Assembly: GCF_002251945.1 (NCBI RefSeq)
Contig: NZ_NDHW01000087.1
Span: 1-64,000 of the forward strand
Origin: Pseudanabaena sp. SR411
GTDB lineage: Bacteria; Cyanobacteriota; Cyanobacteriia; Pseudanabaenales; Pseudanabaenaceae
Direction of reading: 5' to 3'
Length of the DNA: 64,000 nt
The position numbers were made by a program, and so were the translations under genes. The notes under the pieces are model-generated. The model had not been told where the DNA came from. It worked only from the letters and a program-made list of their open reading frames with translations, and did not search any database. This document shows, piece after piece, positions 8,701 through 16,306 of this stretch (position 1 is the first letter of the stretch; each line of letters opens with the position of its first letter).

Positions 8701-9393
8701 ATGAAAATATTAATGGTGCTAACCTCCCACGATAGGCTTGGTAATACGGGTAAAAAAACTGGTTTCTGGCTTGAAGAATTCGCCGCCCCCTACTACAGGT
8801 TTAAAGACGCAGGTGCGATCGTTACCCTAGTATCACCGCTTGGTGGTCAGCCGCCACTCGATCCTAAGAGCGATACCCCAGATTCCCAGACTAAAGACAC
8901 GCAACGCTTCAAGGCAGATTCCGCAACCCAGTCCGCGCTCGCACACACACTTAAATTAAGCGAGGTTGCCGCTGGCGATTTTGATGCTGTATTTTACCCT
9001 GGCGGTCATGGCCCTCTCTGGGACTTAGTTGAAGACAAATCCTCCATCGATCTTATCGAGTTCATGCTAGCCGCAGGTAAACCAGTCGCCCTTGTTTGTC
9101 ATGCTCCTGGCATACTCCGTTATGTTAAGGGTCTCGACAGCTCTCCCATTGTCCAAGGTAAGGCAGTCACAGGCTTTACCAATACAGAGGAGCAAGCAGC
9201 TGGATTAACCGAAATTGTTCCATTTCTAGTTGAAGACATGCTCCGAACGAATGGTGGGAATTATTCAAAAGTAGCTGACTGGCAGCCCCATGTTGTTAAA
9301 GATGGACTACTAATTACTGGGCAAAATCCCGCATCTTCTGCACCAGCCGCGAAGGAGCTACTGGAACAGCTCAGTCTGCTTGCTAGTGCCTAG
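8701..9393 (+). CDS. DJ-1/PfpI family protein (Hsp31/glyoxalase III-like)
   Basis: A class I glutamine amidotransferase-like fold, 230 residues from ATG 8701 (upstream in-frame starts lack conservation). GFWLEE carries the family's glutamate, YPGGHGPLWDL precedes the nucleophile elbow, and ALVCHAPG holds the catalytic cysteine. This pattern is typical of Hsp31-type proteins, which act as glutathione-independent glyoxalase, deglycase or chaperone. It is followed 47 bp later by an alcohol dehydrogenase, consistent with a reactive-carbonyl detoxification unit; that role is inferred from context. Confidence 0.88.
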   Translation: MKILMVLTSHDRLGNTGKKTGFWLEEFAAPYYRFKDAGAIVTLVSPLGGQPPLDPKSDTPDSQTKDTQRFKADSATQSALAHTLKLSEVAAGDFDAVFYPGGHGPLWDLVEDKSSIDLIEFMLAAGKPVALVCHAPGILRYVKGLDSSPIVQGKAVTGFTNTEEQAAGLTEIVPFLVEDMLRTNGGNYSKVADWQPHVVKDGLLITGQNPASSAPAAKELLEQLSLLASA

Positions 9394-9440
9394 AATAAGT
9401 TTATCCAAACAAATAATCCAAATAATCAGGAGAAAAACCA

Positions 9441-10493
9441 ATGCAAACGAATGCCTACGCTGCCCAAAATGCCATAACTCCCCTTGCGCCCTTTAGCTTT
9501 GAACGCCGCGATCTTGGCAATGATGATGTGCAGATCGAAATTCTCTATTGCGGCGTGTGTCACTCCGATTTGCACACCGTCCGTGGCGACTGGGGCCCTG
9601 CTACCTACCCCTGCGTCCCCGGTCACGAAATCGTTGGTCGAGTCCTAAAAGTTGGCAAAGATGTCAACAAGTTTAAGGAAGGCGATACGGTTGGGGTGGG
9701 TTGTATGGTCGATTCCTGCCGTACCTGTGCCAACTGCAAGGACAATCTAGAGCAGTTCTGCGAAAAAGGTGTGACTTTTACTTATAACTCTCCCGACAAA
9801 CATACTGGCGGAACCACCTACGGTGGATACTCCGAAAACATTGTAGTGGACAAAGAATTTGTACTGAAAATTCCAGAGAATTTGGATCTTGCGGCAACTG
9901 CTCCATTGCTGTGCGCGGGGATTACGACTTATTCGCCCTTGCGCTATCACAATGTAACCGAGGGTCAGAAAGTGGGCGTGGTGGGACTCGGTGGGCTAGG
10001 ACATATGGGGGTGAAATTGGCGAAGGCTCTCGGTGCTCATGTCGTGGTTTTCACTACTTCACCAAGCAAAGTTGAAGATGCGCTGCGACTCGGAGCAGAT
10101 GAAGTCGTCAATTCTAAAAATGCAGACGAGATGCAGAAACACCTAAATAGTTTCCACTTCATTCTCGATACCGTGTCTGCAAAGCATGATATCAACGCTT
10201 ACCTTCTGATGTTGAGACGGGACGGAAACCTCACTCAAGTCGGAGTTCCACCCGAGCCGCTTTTGCTTTCGGTGGGTAGCCTGATTTTTGGTCGGCGCAG
10301 TCTCAGTGGCTCTCTGATTGGCGGTATTAAAGAAACCCAAGAGATGCTGGATTTTTGTGGTAAGCACAACGTTACTGCCGATATCGAACTTATCCCCATC
10401 CAAAACATCAATGAAGCCTACGATCGCCTCGTGAAAAGCGACGTGAAATATCGCTTCGTGATTGATATGGCTTCATTAAAACAGACTGCATAA
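9441..10493 (+). CDS. Zinc-dependent NAD(P) alcohol dehydrogenase (YahK/CAD-like)
   Basis: A medium-chain dehydrogenase/reductase of 350 residues. The catalytic zinc site is CGVCHSD (C37 region) plus GHE in PCVPGHEIVG. The structural zinc cysteines are in CRTCANCKDNLEQFC. The coenzyme fold has GLGGLGHMGVKLAKALGA. The family reduces aldehydes to alcohols with NADPH. RBS AGGAGAAA lies just before the ATG. It lies directly downstream of the DJ-1-like gene, in the same direction, probably in one transcript. Confidence 0.93.
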   Translation: MQTNAYAAQNAITPLAPFSFERRDLGNDDVQIEILYCGVCHSDLHTVRGDWGPATYPCVPGHEIVGRVLKVGKDVNKFKEGDTVGVGCMVDSCRTCANCKDNLEQFCEKGVTFTYNSPDKHTGGTTYGGYSENIVVDKEFVLKIPENLDLAATAPLLCAGITTYSPLRYHNVTEGQKVGVVGLGGLGHMGVKLAKALGAHVVVFTTSPSKVEDALRLGADEVVNSKNADEMQKHLNSFHFILDTVSAKHDINAYLLMLRRDGNLTQVGVPPEPLLLSVGSLIFGRRSLSGSLIGGIKETQEMLDFCGKHNVTADIELIPIQNINEAYDRLVKSDVKYRFVIDMASLKQTA

Positions 10494-10499
10494 GCGATC

Positions 10500-10521
10500 G
10501 CTAGTTCAGTTTGAAGCTTTA
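10500..10521. repeat. 22-bp leader repeat, second copy
   Basis: Matches 8596-8617 with one mismatch. It lies between the alcohol dehydrogenase stop and the small acidic gene. Confidence 0.6.
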
Positions 10522-10564
10522 TTCTTAATCGCAAATAAATGCTTAAATTCAAAGGAGAAAATGT

Positions 10565-10819
10565 ATGACAAACCCACAATCGCATCCATTAAAAGGTGCA
10601 GATTCAACCGACGACGCTGAGAATGATGCCTATCGAGCCGAAGTAAATGGTGATGAAGCCGTTGGCGGTAGCACCGCAGTTCCCGATCGCAATGACATGG
10701 AAGAAATGGCGAAAGCAGTAGGGATTGAAGTAGATGATGACACACCCCTTGCTACTGAAGAAATGCTCCTAAAGCGCGATCGCGATCGCTGGGAACTAGA
10801 TCCCGCATCGGCTGATTAA
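10565..10819 (+). CDS. Small acidic protein, DUF6335-like
   Basis: An 84-residue, strongly acidic protein with the segments NGDEAVGGSTAVPDRND, KAVGIEVDD and RDRDRWELDPASAD. They resemble the small cyanobacterial DUF6335 family as I remember it. No catalytic motif or membrane segment is seen. An overlapping ATG at 10561 in another frame is not conserved-looking. The gene lies inside the redox/stress island, and its function is unknown. Confidence 0.7.
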   Translation: MTNPQSHPLKGADSTDDAENDAYRAEVNGDEAVGGSTAVPDRNDMEEMAKAVGIEVDDDTPLATEEMLLKRDRDRWELDPASAD

Positions 10820-10822
10820 ACA

Positions 10823-10929
10823 TTACAGCTATTTTCGATCAAACGAACCACAAGAATAAATTTGAAAGCGTTGCGAAGCAACGCTTTCAAATTTATTCTT
10901 GGTTCGGGTTTGAGCGCTTTGCGCTGTAA
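10823..10929. mobile_element. MITE-like element, TTACAGC ends, AAAGCGTTGC core
   Basis: A 107-bp element with TTACAGC/GCTGTAA ends and a 49-bp perfect central palindrome (10852-10900) around a GAA loop. It is the same family as 5823-5937, inserted in the other orientation. Confidence 0.75.
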
Positions 10930-10962
10930 ATCTTGCTTAAACGAATCATTAGGAAAAAAATT

Positions 10963-11967
10963 ATGACAGATATCATGAGCCGCGAAATTCAATTAGTTTC
11001 GCGTCCCAACGGGATGCCAACCGCAGCGAACTTTGCGATCGCTACAACCAAATTAGAACCACTGCAAGAAGGACAAGTACTTGTTCGCAATCTCTATATG
11101 TCCGTCGATCCCTATATGCGTGGTCGCATGAGCGACAGGAAATCTTACGTTCCGCCCTTTGCGCTAGGCAAGCCACTTGACGGCGGAGCAGTCGGAGAAG
11201 TGATCGAGTCCCATGCTAAGGAATTTAAGCAGGGAGATGTTGTCATTTCCAGTTTGGGCTGGCGAGAATACTTTATCGCTGCACCGAAAGCGTTGCATCT
11301 GGTCAGTCCAGACATCCAACCCCTTTCAGTTTATCTTGGCGCATTGGGTATGACGGGTATGACCGCTTGGGCTGGATTGAATTTAGTAGAAGTCAAAGAT
11401 GGTGACGTGATTTTTATTTCGGGAGCAGCAGGCGCAGTGGGCAGTATTGCTGGACAACTTGCCAAATTGCGTGGATGTCGGGTGATTGGAACAGCAGGCT
11501 CTGCGGAAAAGGTCAAATTTTTACAGGAAGAATGTGGATTTGATATCGCATTCAATTACAAGACTGCGCCCATCATTGAACAATTAAACCAAGCAGTTCC
11601 CGATGGCATTGATGTCTATTTCGATAATGTCGGTGGTGAAACTCTGGAAGCTGCCCTCTCCGTGTTACGCACCTATGGCAGGATCATCGCTTGTGGCGGG
11701 ATCTCTGGCTATAACGAAGAAAGTCCACAGGCAGGCCCTTCTAATCTTTTTAATATGATCACTAAACGCCTGACGATGAAAGGACTAATCGTTAGTGACT
11801 TCCTTGATCTTCAGGACAAATTTGAACAAGAAGTTGGCAGTTATTTCCGAGATGGAAAACTGAAGAATAAAGAAACCGTAGTGGTAGGCATCGATCAAGC
11901 CGTGAGCGCATTTATCGGACTCTTTGCTGGTAAAAATATTGGCAAGATGGTCGTTAAGTTAGATTAG
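10963..11967 (+). CDS. NADP-dependent oxidoreductase (medium-chain, CurA/leukotriene B4 dehydrogenase-like)
   Basis: A zinc-free medium-chain reductase of 334 residues from ATG 10963 (RBS AGGAAA). Family landmarks are LYMSVDPYMRGRM near the start, GALGMTGMTAWAGL, the NADP-binding AAGAVGSIAGQLAKLRGCRVIG, and YFDNVGGETLEAAL. These enzymes reduce the double bond of alpha,beta-unsaturated carbonyls. It completes the carbonyl-handling group with the DJ-1-like and alcohol dehydrogenase genes, though a MITE separates it from them. Confidence 0.92.
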   Translation: MTDIMSREIQLVSRPNGMPTAANFAIATTKLEPLQEGQVLVRNLYMSVDPYMRGRMSDRKSYVPPFALGKPLDGGAVGEVIESHAKEFKQGDVVISSLGWREYFIAAPKALHLVSPDIQPLSVYLGALGMTGMTAWAGLNLVEVKDGDVIFISGAAGAVGSIAGQLAKLRGCRVIGTAGSAEKVKFLQEECGFDIAFNYKTAPIIEQLNQAVPDGIDVYFDNVGGETLEAALSVLRTYGRIIACGGISGYNEESPQAGPSNLFNMITKRLTMKGLIVSDFLDLQDKFEQEVGSYFRDGKLKNKETVVVGIDQAVSAFIGLFAGKNIGKMVVKLD

Positions 11968-12000
11968 GGATCAGGATTGGGTGAAGGTTTATATCTTATT

Positions 12001-12043
12001 CAATCAATTCATTCAGGAAATCAAGCGATCGCATGTCACAGTA
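12001..12043. repeat. Leader repeat, copy 2 (pairs with 8063-8106)
   Basis: Shares ATTCAGGAAAT and the downstream spacing with 8063-8106 and lies just upstream of the PCD relic. Confidence 0.55.
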
Positions 12044-12074
12044 GCTCTATCAACTGATTCCCTAAGTGTTTTCG

Positions 12075-12320
12075 ATGCCTAAAGCAAAATTGACAGACAA
12101 AGAGATTACAACTGCGATCGCAAAACTACCTGAGTGGAAAGTATTTAGTTAAATAGAACTTTCAAATTTGATAGCTTTGTTGATGCTTTTACCTTTATGA
12201 CTAAGGTCACTTTTGCTGTTGATGAAATGGATCATCATCCCGAATTATTCAATGTCTACAATCGTGTAGTAATCGATCTAGCTACCCATGATGTAAATGG
12301 AATAAGCAATTTTAAATCAA
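12075..12320 (+). pseudogene. Pterin-4a-carbinolamine dehydratase, frameshifted
   Basis: ATG 12075 gives MPKAKLTDKEITTAIAKLPEWKV, the N-terminus of a PCD/DCoH-like protein, then TAA at 12150-12152. The rest (KFDSFVDAFTFMTKVTFAVDEMDHHPELFNVYNRVVIDLATHD) is in another frame and retains the HHP active-site motif. A few codons of the second strand appear deleted at the break. The C-terminus runs without a stop into the next gene's upstream region. It is not functional as one protein. Confidence 0.85.
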
Positions 12321-12331
12321 GGATATTTGAC

Positions 12332-12877
12332 ATGGTGTTACAACACAAAAATGCGATCGGTATATTTCCCGATCGCCAAAGTATTGAGTCAGCGATCGCG
12401 CAACTCAGAGAGACTGAATTTCCCATGAATCAAGTTTCGGTAGTTGTCGAGCATCTTAATTCAGAAGACCCAACCATAGGCGGTTTAATTGAGCCAGTCG
12501 TGCAGTCTGAAAAACAGTTTGCTCGCGATCGCACCAGTACTCAAATCGGACATGGCGCTTTAGATGCTGGCGTTTTAGGAACTGTTGTCGGTGGGGTCGT
12601 TGCAGGACTCTCCACCCTAGCATTTCCCGCAGGTGGTGGTGCGGTTTTATTGGTGGGAATGGCAACGGGAGCCTTCTATGGAACTTTATCGGGCGGATTG
12701 CTAGGAGGTGCGATCGGTGCTGGTATTTCAGAGGAACAGTCTAAACATTACAGCGATCTTTTGGCGCAAGGAAATTACTTAGTAGCGATAGAAGGAACTG
12801 ATACTGAAATCGATCACGCTGAGTCAGTGCTGAAAACTGAAAATATTCAAGATTGGATAACTTTTGACAAGTTCTAA
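12332..12877 (+). CDS. General stress protein-like (YflT domain) with glycine-rich membrane segments
   Basis: A 181-residue protein from ATG 12332, preceded by AAGGA. The N-terminal domain (AIGIFPDRQSIESAIAQLRETEFPMNQVSVVV) matches the YflT/GS17-type ferredoxin-like fold. The middle (about 75-135) is a glycine/alanine-rich double hydrophobic segment resembling glycine-zipper motifs, and the C-terminal half returns to an alpha/beta segment (GNYLVAIEGTDTEIDHAESVL). It is probably membrane-associated and stress-related. The upstream in-frame extension belongs to the PCD relic and I exclude it. Confidence 0.75.
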   Translation: MVLQHKNAIGIFPDRQSIESAIAQLRETEFPMNQVSVVVEHLNSEDPTIGGLIEPVVQSEKQFARDRTSTQIGHGALDAGVLGTVVGGVVAGLSTLAFPAGGGAVLLVGMATGAFYGTLSGGLLGGAIGAGISEEQSKHYSDLLAQGNYLVAIEGTDTEIDHAESVLKTENIQDWITFDKF

Positions 12878-12890
12878 TATTATAGCAATG

Positions 12891-12986
12891 TAAGTTTTGC
12901 GTAGGACATAGAACCAAAAAGATGAGTGGCGGCGCGAAGCGCCGCCACTCATCTTTTTGGTTCTAGCTGTCTCTTGCGTTGCTATA
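12891..12986. mobile_element. MITE-like element, TATAGCAA ends, GGCGGCGC core
   Basis: Ends TATAGCAA and TTGCTATA enclose a 57-bp perfect palindrome (12909-12965) around a GAA loop at 12936-12938. The central 49 bp are identical to the palindrome at 35659-35713. The rest of 12878-13266 is AT-rich without recognisable content. Confidence 0.75.
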
Positions 12987-13266
12987 GATTTTAATTTTAG
13001 AACTATGCTAGAAGTGAGAGGCTTTTAAATTTTTCTAACATTTGAGACTACAGCTATATTCAAACCAAAGTAATTCTTGTCAAGATTTATCAGATTTTTA
13101 GTACAATTCATTCAATTTATAGGTTAAAGGCGTATGATAACAATTCGTGTAAAGCTATATTACGAAAGGATTAAGATGTAGATATCTGAATCTAATGAAA
13201 TAATCCAGATCTAGGAAGTTATTATGAATAACTCTAGACTCTATAGGTATTTCAGAGAGATAAAAC

Positions 13267-13908
13267 ATGAATAAAACAGTCCATAAGGTTGGGTTTTGGT
13301 CAGGATTTATTGCATTTTTTTCAACAGTTGCATTTGTTATTGTTCAGATGTTACAGCTTTTTGATGTTCTCAGTTATCCATTGGATGAGATTTTAATTTA
13401 TGGATTTTCTCTTTGTATAGTCATACCTTTTTTGCTGGAAATGCTGGCACTTCACTATATAGCTCCAACTGAGAAAAAGTTTTGGAGTCATGCGGCTCTT
13501 ATCTTTACAGTCTTGTATGTAGCATTCGTTACTGCTAATTATGTTGTTCAACTAGCAACGGTAATTCCGATGACACTTCAAGGAACTTCAGACGAGATTC
13601 TTATTCTCAGACAAACTCCGCACTCCCTCTTTTGGGACTTTGATGCAATTGGATACATATTTATGGGATTCGCAACCTTATTTGCTATTCCTATATTTGA
13701 GAAGCAGGGATTTCAAAGGTGGGTCAGATACTCTTTCTTAGTTCATAGTCTTGTTACACCTTTGATTGTATTTGTTTATTTCTATCCAAACTTTACGGAG
13801 AAGCTACTTCTTATTGCAATTCCTTGGGGAATTACAGCACCCTTATTAATGTTACTACTTGCCATTATGTTCAAGAAAGATTCTGAAGTAAGTACTCAAA
13901 CACCTTGA
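13267..13908 (+). CDS. Multi-spanning membrane protein of unknown function
   Basis: A 213-residue integral membrane protein with about six hydrophobic segments (residues roughly 8-35, 43-65, 72-97, 118-142, 150-175, 182-202). No catalytic motif is recognised. It lies 15 bp upstream of a broken CPBP protease gene in the same direction, which suggests a common transcript. Confidence 0.65.
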   Translation: MNKTVHKVGFWSGFIAFFSTVAFVIVQMLQLFDVLSYPLDEILIYGFSLCIVIPFLLEMLALHYIAPTEKKFWSHAALIFTVLYVAFVTANYVVQLATVIPMTLQGTSDEILILRQTPHSLFWDFDAIGYIFMGFATLFAIPIFEKQGFQRWVRYSFLVHSLVTPLIVFVYFYPNFTEKLLLIAIPWGITAPLLMLLLAIMFKKDSEVSTQTP

Positions 13909-13923
13909 AGATAGAAGATTAAT

Positions 13924-14566
13924 ATGGAAAACAAGGTAACAGAAAATAAATCACCAATCAAATTCTTCTTGTTAGTTTTGTTGCTATCAATTCCTTTTTG
14001 GATACTGGGTGCTGTAACTAGGGATTTGACTCAAACACTTCCTATAAAACTTCCAATAAGCGCATTAATGACTTTTTGTCCTTTATTAGCAGCCGCAATT
14101 CTTGTTTATAAAGAACAACAAATTCAGAGAGTTAAGGAACTCTTAAAACTATCTTTCGACTTTCAAAAATCAAAGACAAAAAATGGTGCATACCTGTAGT
14201 TTTGCTCATGCCCACCATAGCAGCACTTTCTTATTTGTACTTGAAGATGACAGGTGAAATACTGTCAGAACCTCCAATACCTTTTCTGTTAGTTATTATT
14301 TTTTTCCTTGTTTATTTTATTGGTACGATCGCTGAAGAATTGGGTTGGAGTGGTTATGTTACCGGCCCAATACCAATAAAAGTGTTTTTGCGCTGATTCT
14401 CTTTCATGCCATGATTAATATAAGCCCGTATCTAATCCCCAGCAATGGTTCGCACTATGATCCATTTATCTTTGCTGTTTTATTAGCTATGACAGCGATC
14501 GCCATAACTTGGTTATGGGGAACAGAAACTCTTAGTAAATATAGATTCTCTCAACGAGTTCTGTGA
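13924..14566 (+). pseudogene. CPBP-family intramembrane protease, multiply broken
   Basis: CPBP/CAAX-like glutamic proteases carry EExxxR-type and histidine motifs within membrane helices. Three pieces are seen. 13924-14199 holds two membrane helices and stops at TAG. 14202-14396 contains the GTIAEELGWSGYV motif. A third frame from about 14367 resumes with NTNKSVFALILFHAMINISPY and ends at 14566. About 50 residues with the second histidine motif are missing at the junction near 14365. The gene is inactive. Confidence 0.8.
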
Positions 14567-14820
14567 TTTTAGTTCTATTCATTCAGTTCCATTTTGTAGC
14601 GTATTCTATCAATTCATTCATAAAATTAAGCGATCGCCTTCAGTAAACCTTTAGAAAATGTATTGTTGAAGCGATCGCTTATAGCAGATAGATTGTTGAT
14701 ACGATCGCGCTTGAATTAAAGTAGAATCTACGGCAAATTTTCCCTCAATAAAATAATTAAACTACCATTGCTATAAGACTAAAAGTTATGTCTCTCTGCG
14801 AACATTAAAATTCATCTGTT

Positions 14821-15264
14821 TTATGTTTTCTGCTCACCTCGTCCAAGCTTGTTTTTCTGCAATTGATTTGGTTGTCTAGACCGATTTTTGCCCGCAATGC
14901 GGAGAAGTCGAAGAAATTTTGGGCATTCAAAATGGTTTGGCGCTTTGCAAACCGCTGCGTGACGAAGCCCATCACGCATTGAGGTCAGTTCCTTGATTTT
15001 CTTATCCAACTCCTCTGCTTTAGCTGAAAGTAGTGCAATATTAATTTCAACGCCTTCAGGGGTAAACATTTCGGCGATCTCATCTAGAGAGAAACCAGCA
15101 TTTCGTCCCAAAGCTATTAAAGCCAGCCGATCTATAACATCTTCACTGAATTGACGACGTAGACCACTTCGACTATTGGACTGAATCAGCCCTTTCTCTT
15201 CGTAAAAGCGTAGCGTTGAGGCGGGCAATCCTGATGCCTTTGCAACTTCAGATATATCCATCAT
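14821..15264 (-). CDS. MerR-family transcriptional regulator
   Basis: A 147-residue regulator. The N-terminal winged helix-turn-helix reads MDISEVAKASGLPASTLRFYEEKGLI, followed by LRRQFSEDVIDRLALIALGRNAGFSLDEIAEMF and a coiled-coil helix (about 80-105). Cysteines at about 106 and 114 (AVCKAPNHFECPKF) could sense metal or oxidation. The gene is divergent from a TauE/SafE exporter, with a MerR-type operator between them. The ligand is not deducible from sequence. The preceding 14567-14820 holds HIP1-containing AT-rich DNA with no gene. Confidence 0.9.
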   Translation of the reverse strand: MMDISEVAKASGLPASTLRFYEEKGLIQSNSRSGLRRQFSEDVIDRLALIALGRNAGFSLDEIAEMFTPEGVEINIALLSAKAEELDKKIKELTSMRDGLRHAAVCKAPNHFECPKFLRLLRIAGKNRSRQPNQLQKNKLGRGEQKT

Positions 15265-15283
15265 GTCACTTTGAAATTAACAC

Positions 15284-15314
15284 TTGACTTCAAGTTAACT
15301 TGAACTTGTATTGT
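15284..15314 (+). promoter_or_regulatory. MerR-type promoter with 19-bp spacer and operator palindrome
   Basis: A -35 box TTGACT (15284-15289) and a -10 box TATTGT (15309-15314) are 19 bp apart, the overlong spacing that MerR proteins correct by twisting DNA. A perfect 16-bp palindrome TTCAAGTTAACTTGAA (15289-15304) fills the spacer. It points toward the TauE gene at 15347 and lies 20 bp upstream of the divergent regulator. Confidence 0.85.
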
Positions 15315-15346
15315 AGCCTCATACAAGATTTTATGAGCTAAAAACT

Positions 15347-16156
15347 ATGCTAAATATTGAATGGATATTGTTATACATCGCGTTGGGCGGATTTGTCGGT
15401 TTTATGGGAGGCTTGCTCGGTGTTGGTGGTGGTGGAATCTTGGTTCCTCTCCTAGCATCACTTCTTGTTTACCAAGGTATCGGTGGAGATGAAGTCGTCC
15501 ATTTGTCCTTAGGAACGTCATTGATGTGCATGATCATTTCTTCAATCGCAAGTATTCGCGCACATGCGTCTCGAAAGGCTGTAGTGTGGAAAGTTGTTAG
15601 CGGCATGGCTCCCGGAATTATTCTAGGCGCTTTACTAACTACCCAAGTCGCGGCAAACCTCAAATCAGCTTATATTGCGATTTTCATGGCACTTTTCATG
15701 GCGCTTGTAGCAGTGCAAATGTTTGTTAATTGGAAACCGAAACCTAGCTTGAAACCAATTACATTTCGCGGATTACTGACAGTTGGAGTTGCGATCGGAT
15801 CGATATCTGCACTAGCCGCAGTGGGAGGCGGTTTTCTGACAGTTACCTACTTGAGCTATAAGAATATCGTCATGAAAAAAGCTGTTGGCACTTCAGCCGC
15901 AATTGGACTTCCGATCGCTATTTCAGGAACGATTGGCTACATGATTAGCGGCTGGTCTAAGACATTGAGCGCTCCCTATACTATTGGATTCATTTACTTA
16001 CCAGCATTTTTGGCAATATCGATTGCCAGCTCTATTGCTGCTCCTTATGGTGCTCGTTGCTCACATCGTTTGCCCGAAGCTTATTTGAAAAAGATATTTG
16101 CAGTTATCTCACTTATCTTAAGCTTAATGATGCTACGCTCATTTGTTAAATTTTGA
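15347..16156 (+). CDS. TauE/SafE family anion exporter
   Basis: A 269-residue polytopic membrane protein with about eight helices. The N-terminal GGLLGVGGGGILVPLL motif and the internal repeat AAVGGGFLTVTYLS are the two inverted halves typical of TauE/SafE (DUF81) exporters of sulfite and sulfonates. Transcription is very probably controlled by the divergent MerR regulator through the operator at 15284-15314. The substrate is unknown; thiol-reactive or sulfur compounds are a guess from the family. The stretch 16157-16306 holds nothing recognised. Confidence 0.88.
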   Translation: MLNIEWILLYIALGGFVGFMGGLLGVGGGGILVPLLASLLVYQGIGGDEVVHLSLGTSLMCMIISSIASIRAHASRKAVVWKVVSGMAPGIILGALLTTQVAANLKSAYIAIFMALFMALVAVQMFVNWKPKPSLKPITFRGLLTVGVAIGSISALAAVGGGFLTVTYLSYKNIVMKKAVGTSAAIGLPIAISGTIGYMISGWSKTLSAPYTIGFIYLPAFLAISIASSIAAPYGARCSHRLPEAYLKKIFAVISLILSLMMLRSFVKF

Positions 16157-16306
16157 ACTAGAAGTATGAGTATTTATTCTATTTCTAGCCGAGATTAGGT
16201 AAGTAAAAATGATTAGCTTTGTTGAGTTCGGAGAAGTTTTAGGTGATCGCAAAGACCAATAATTATTAAGTGATCACCTAAAAATCGCGACTCACAGTTA
16301 TAGCGA

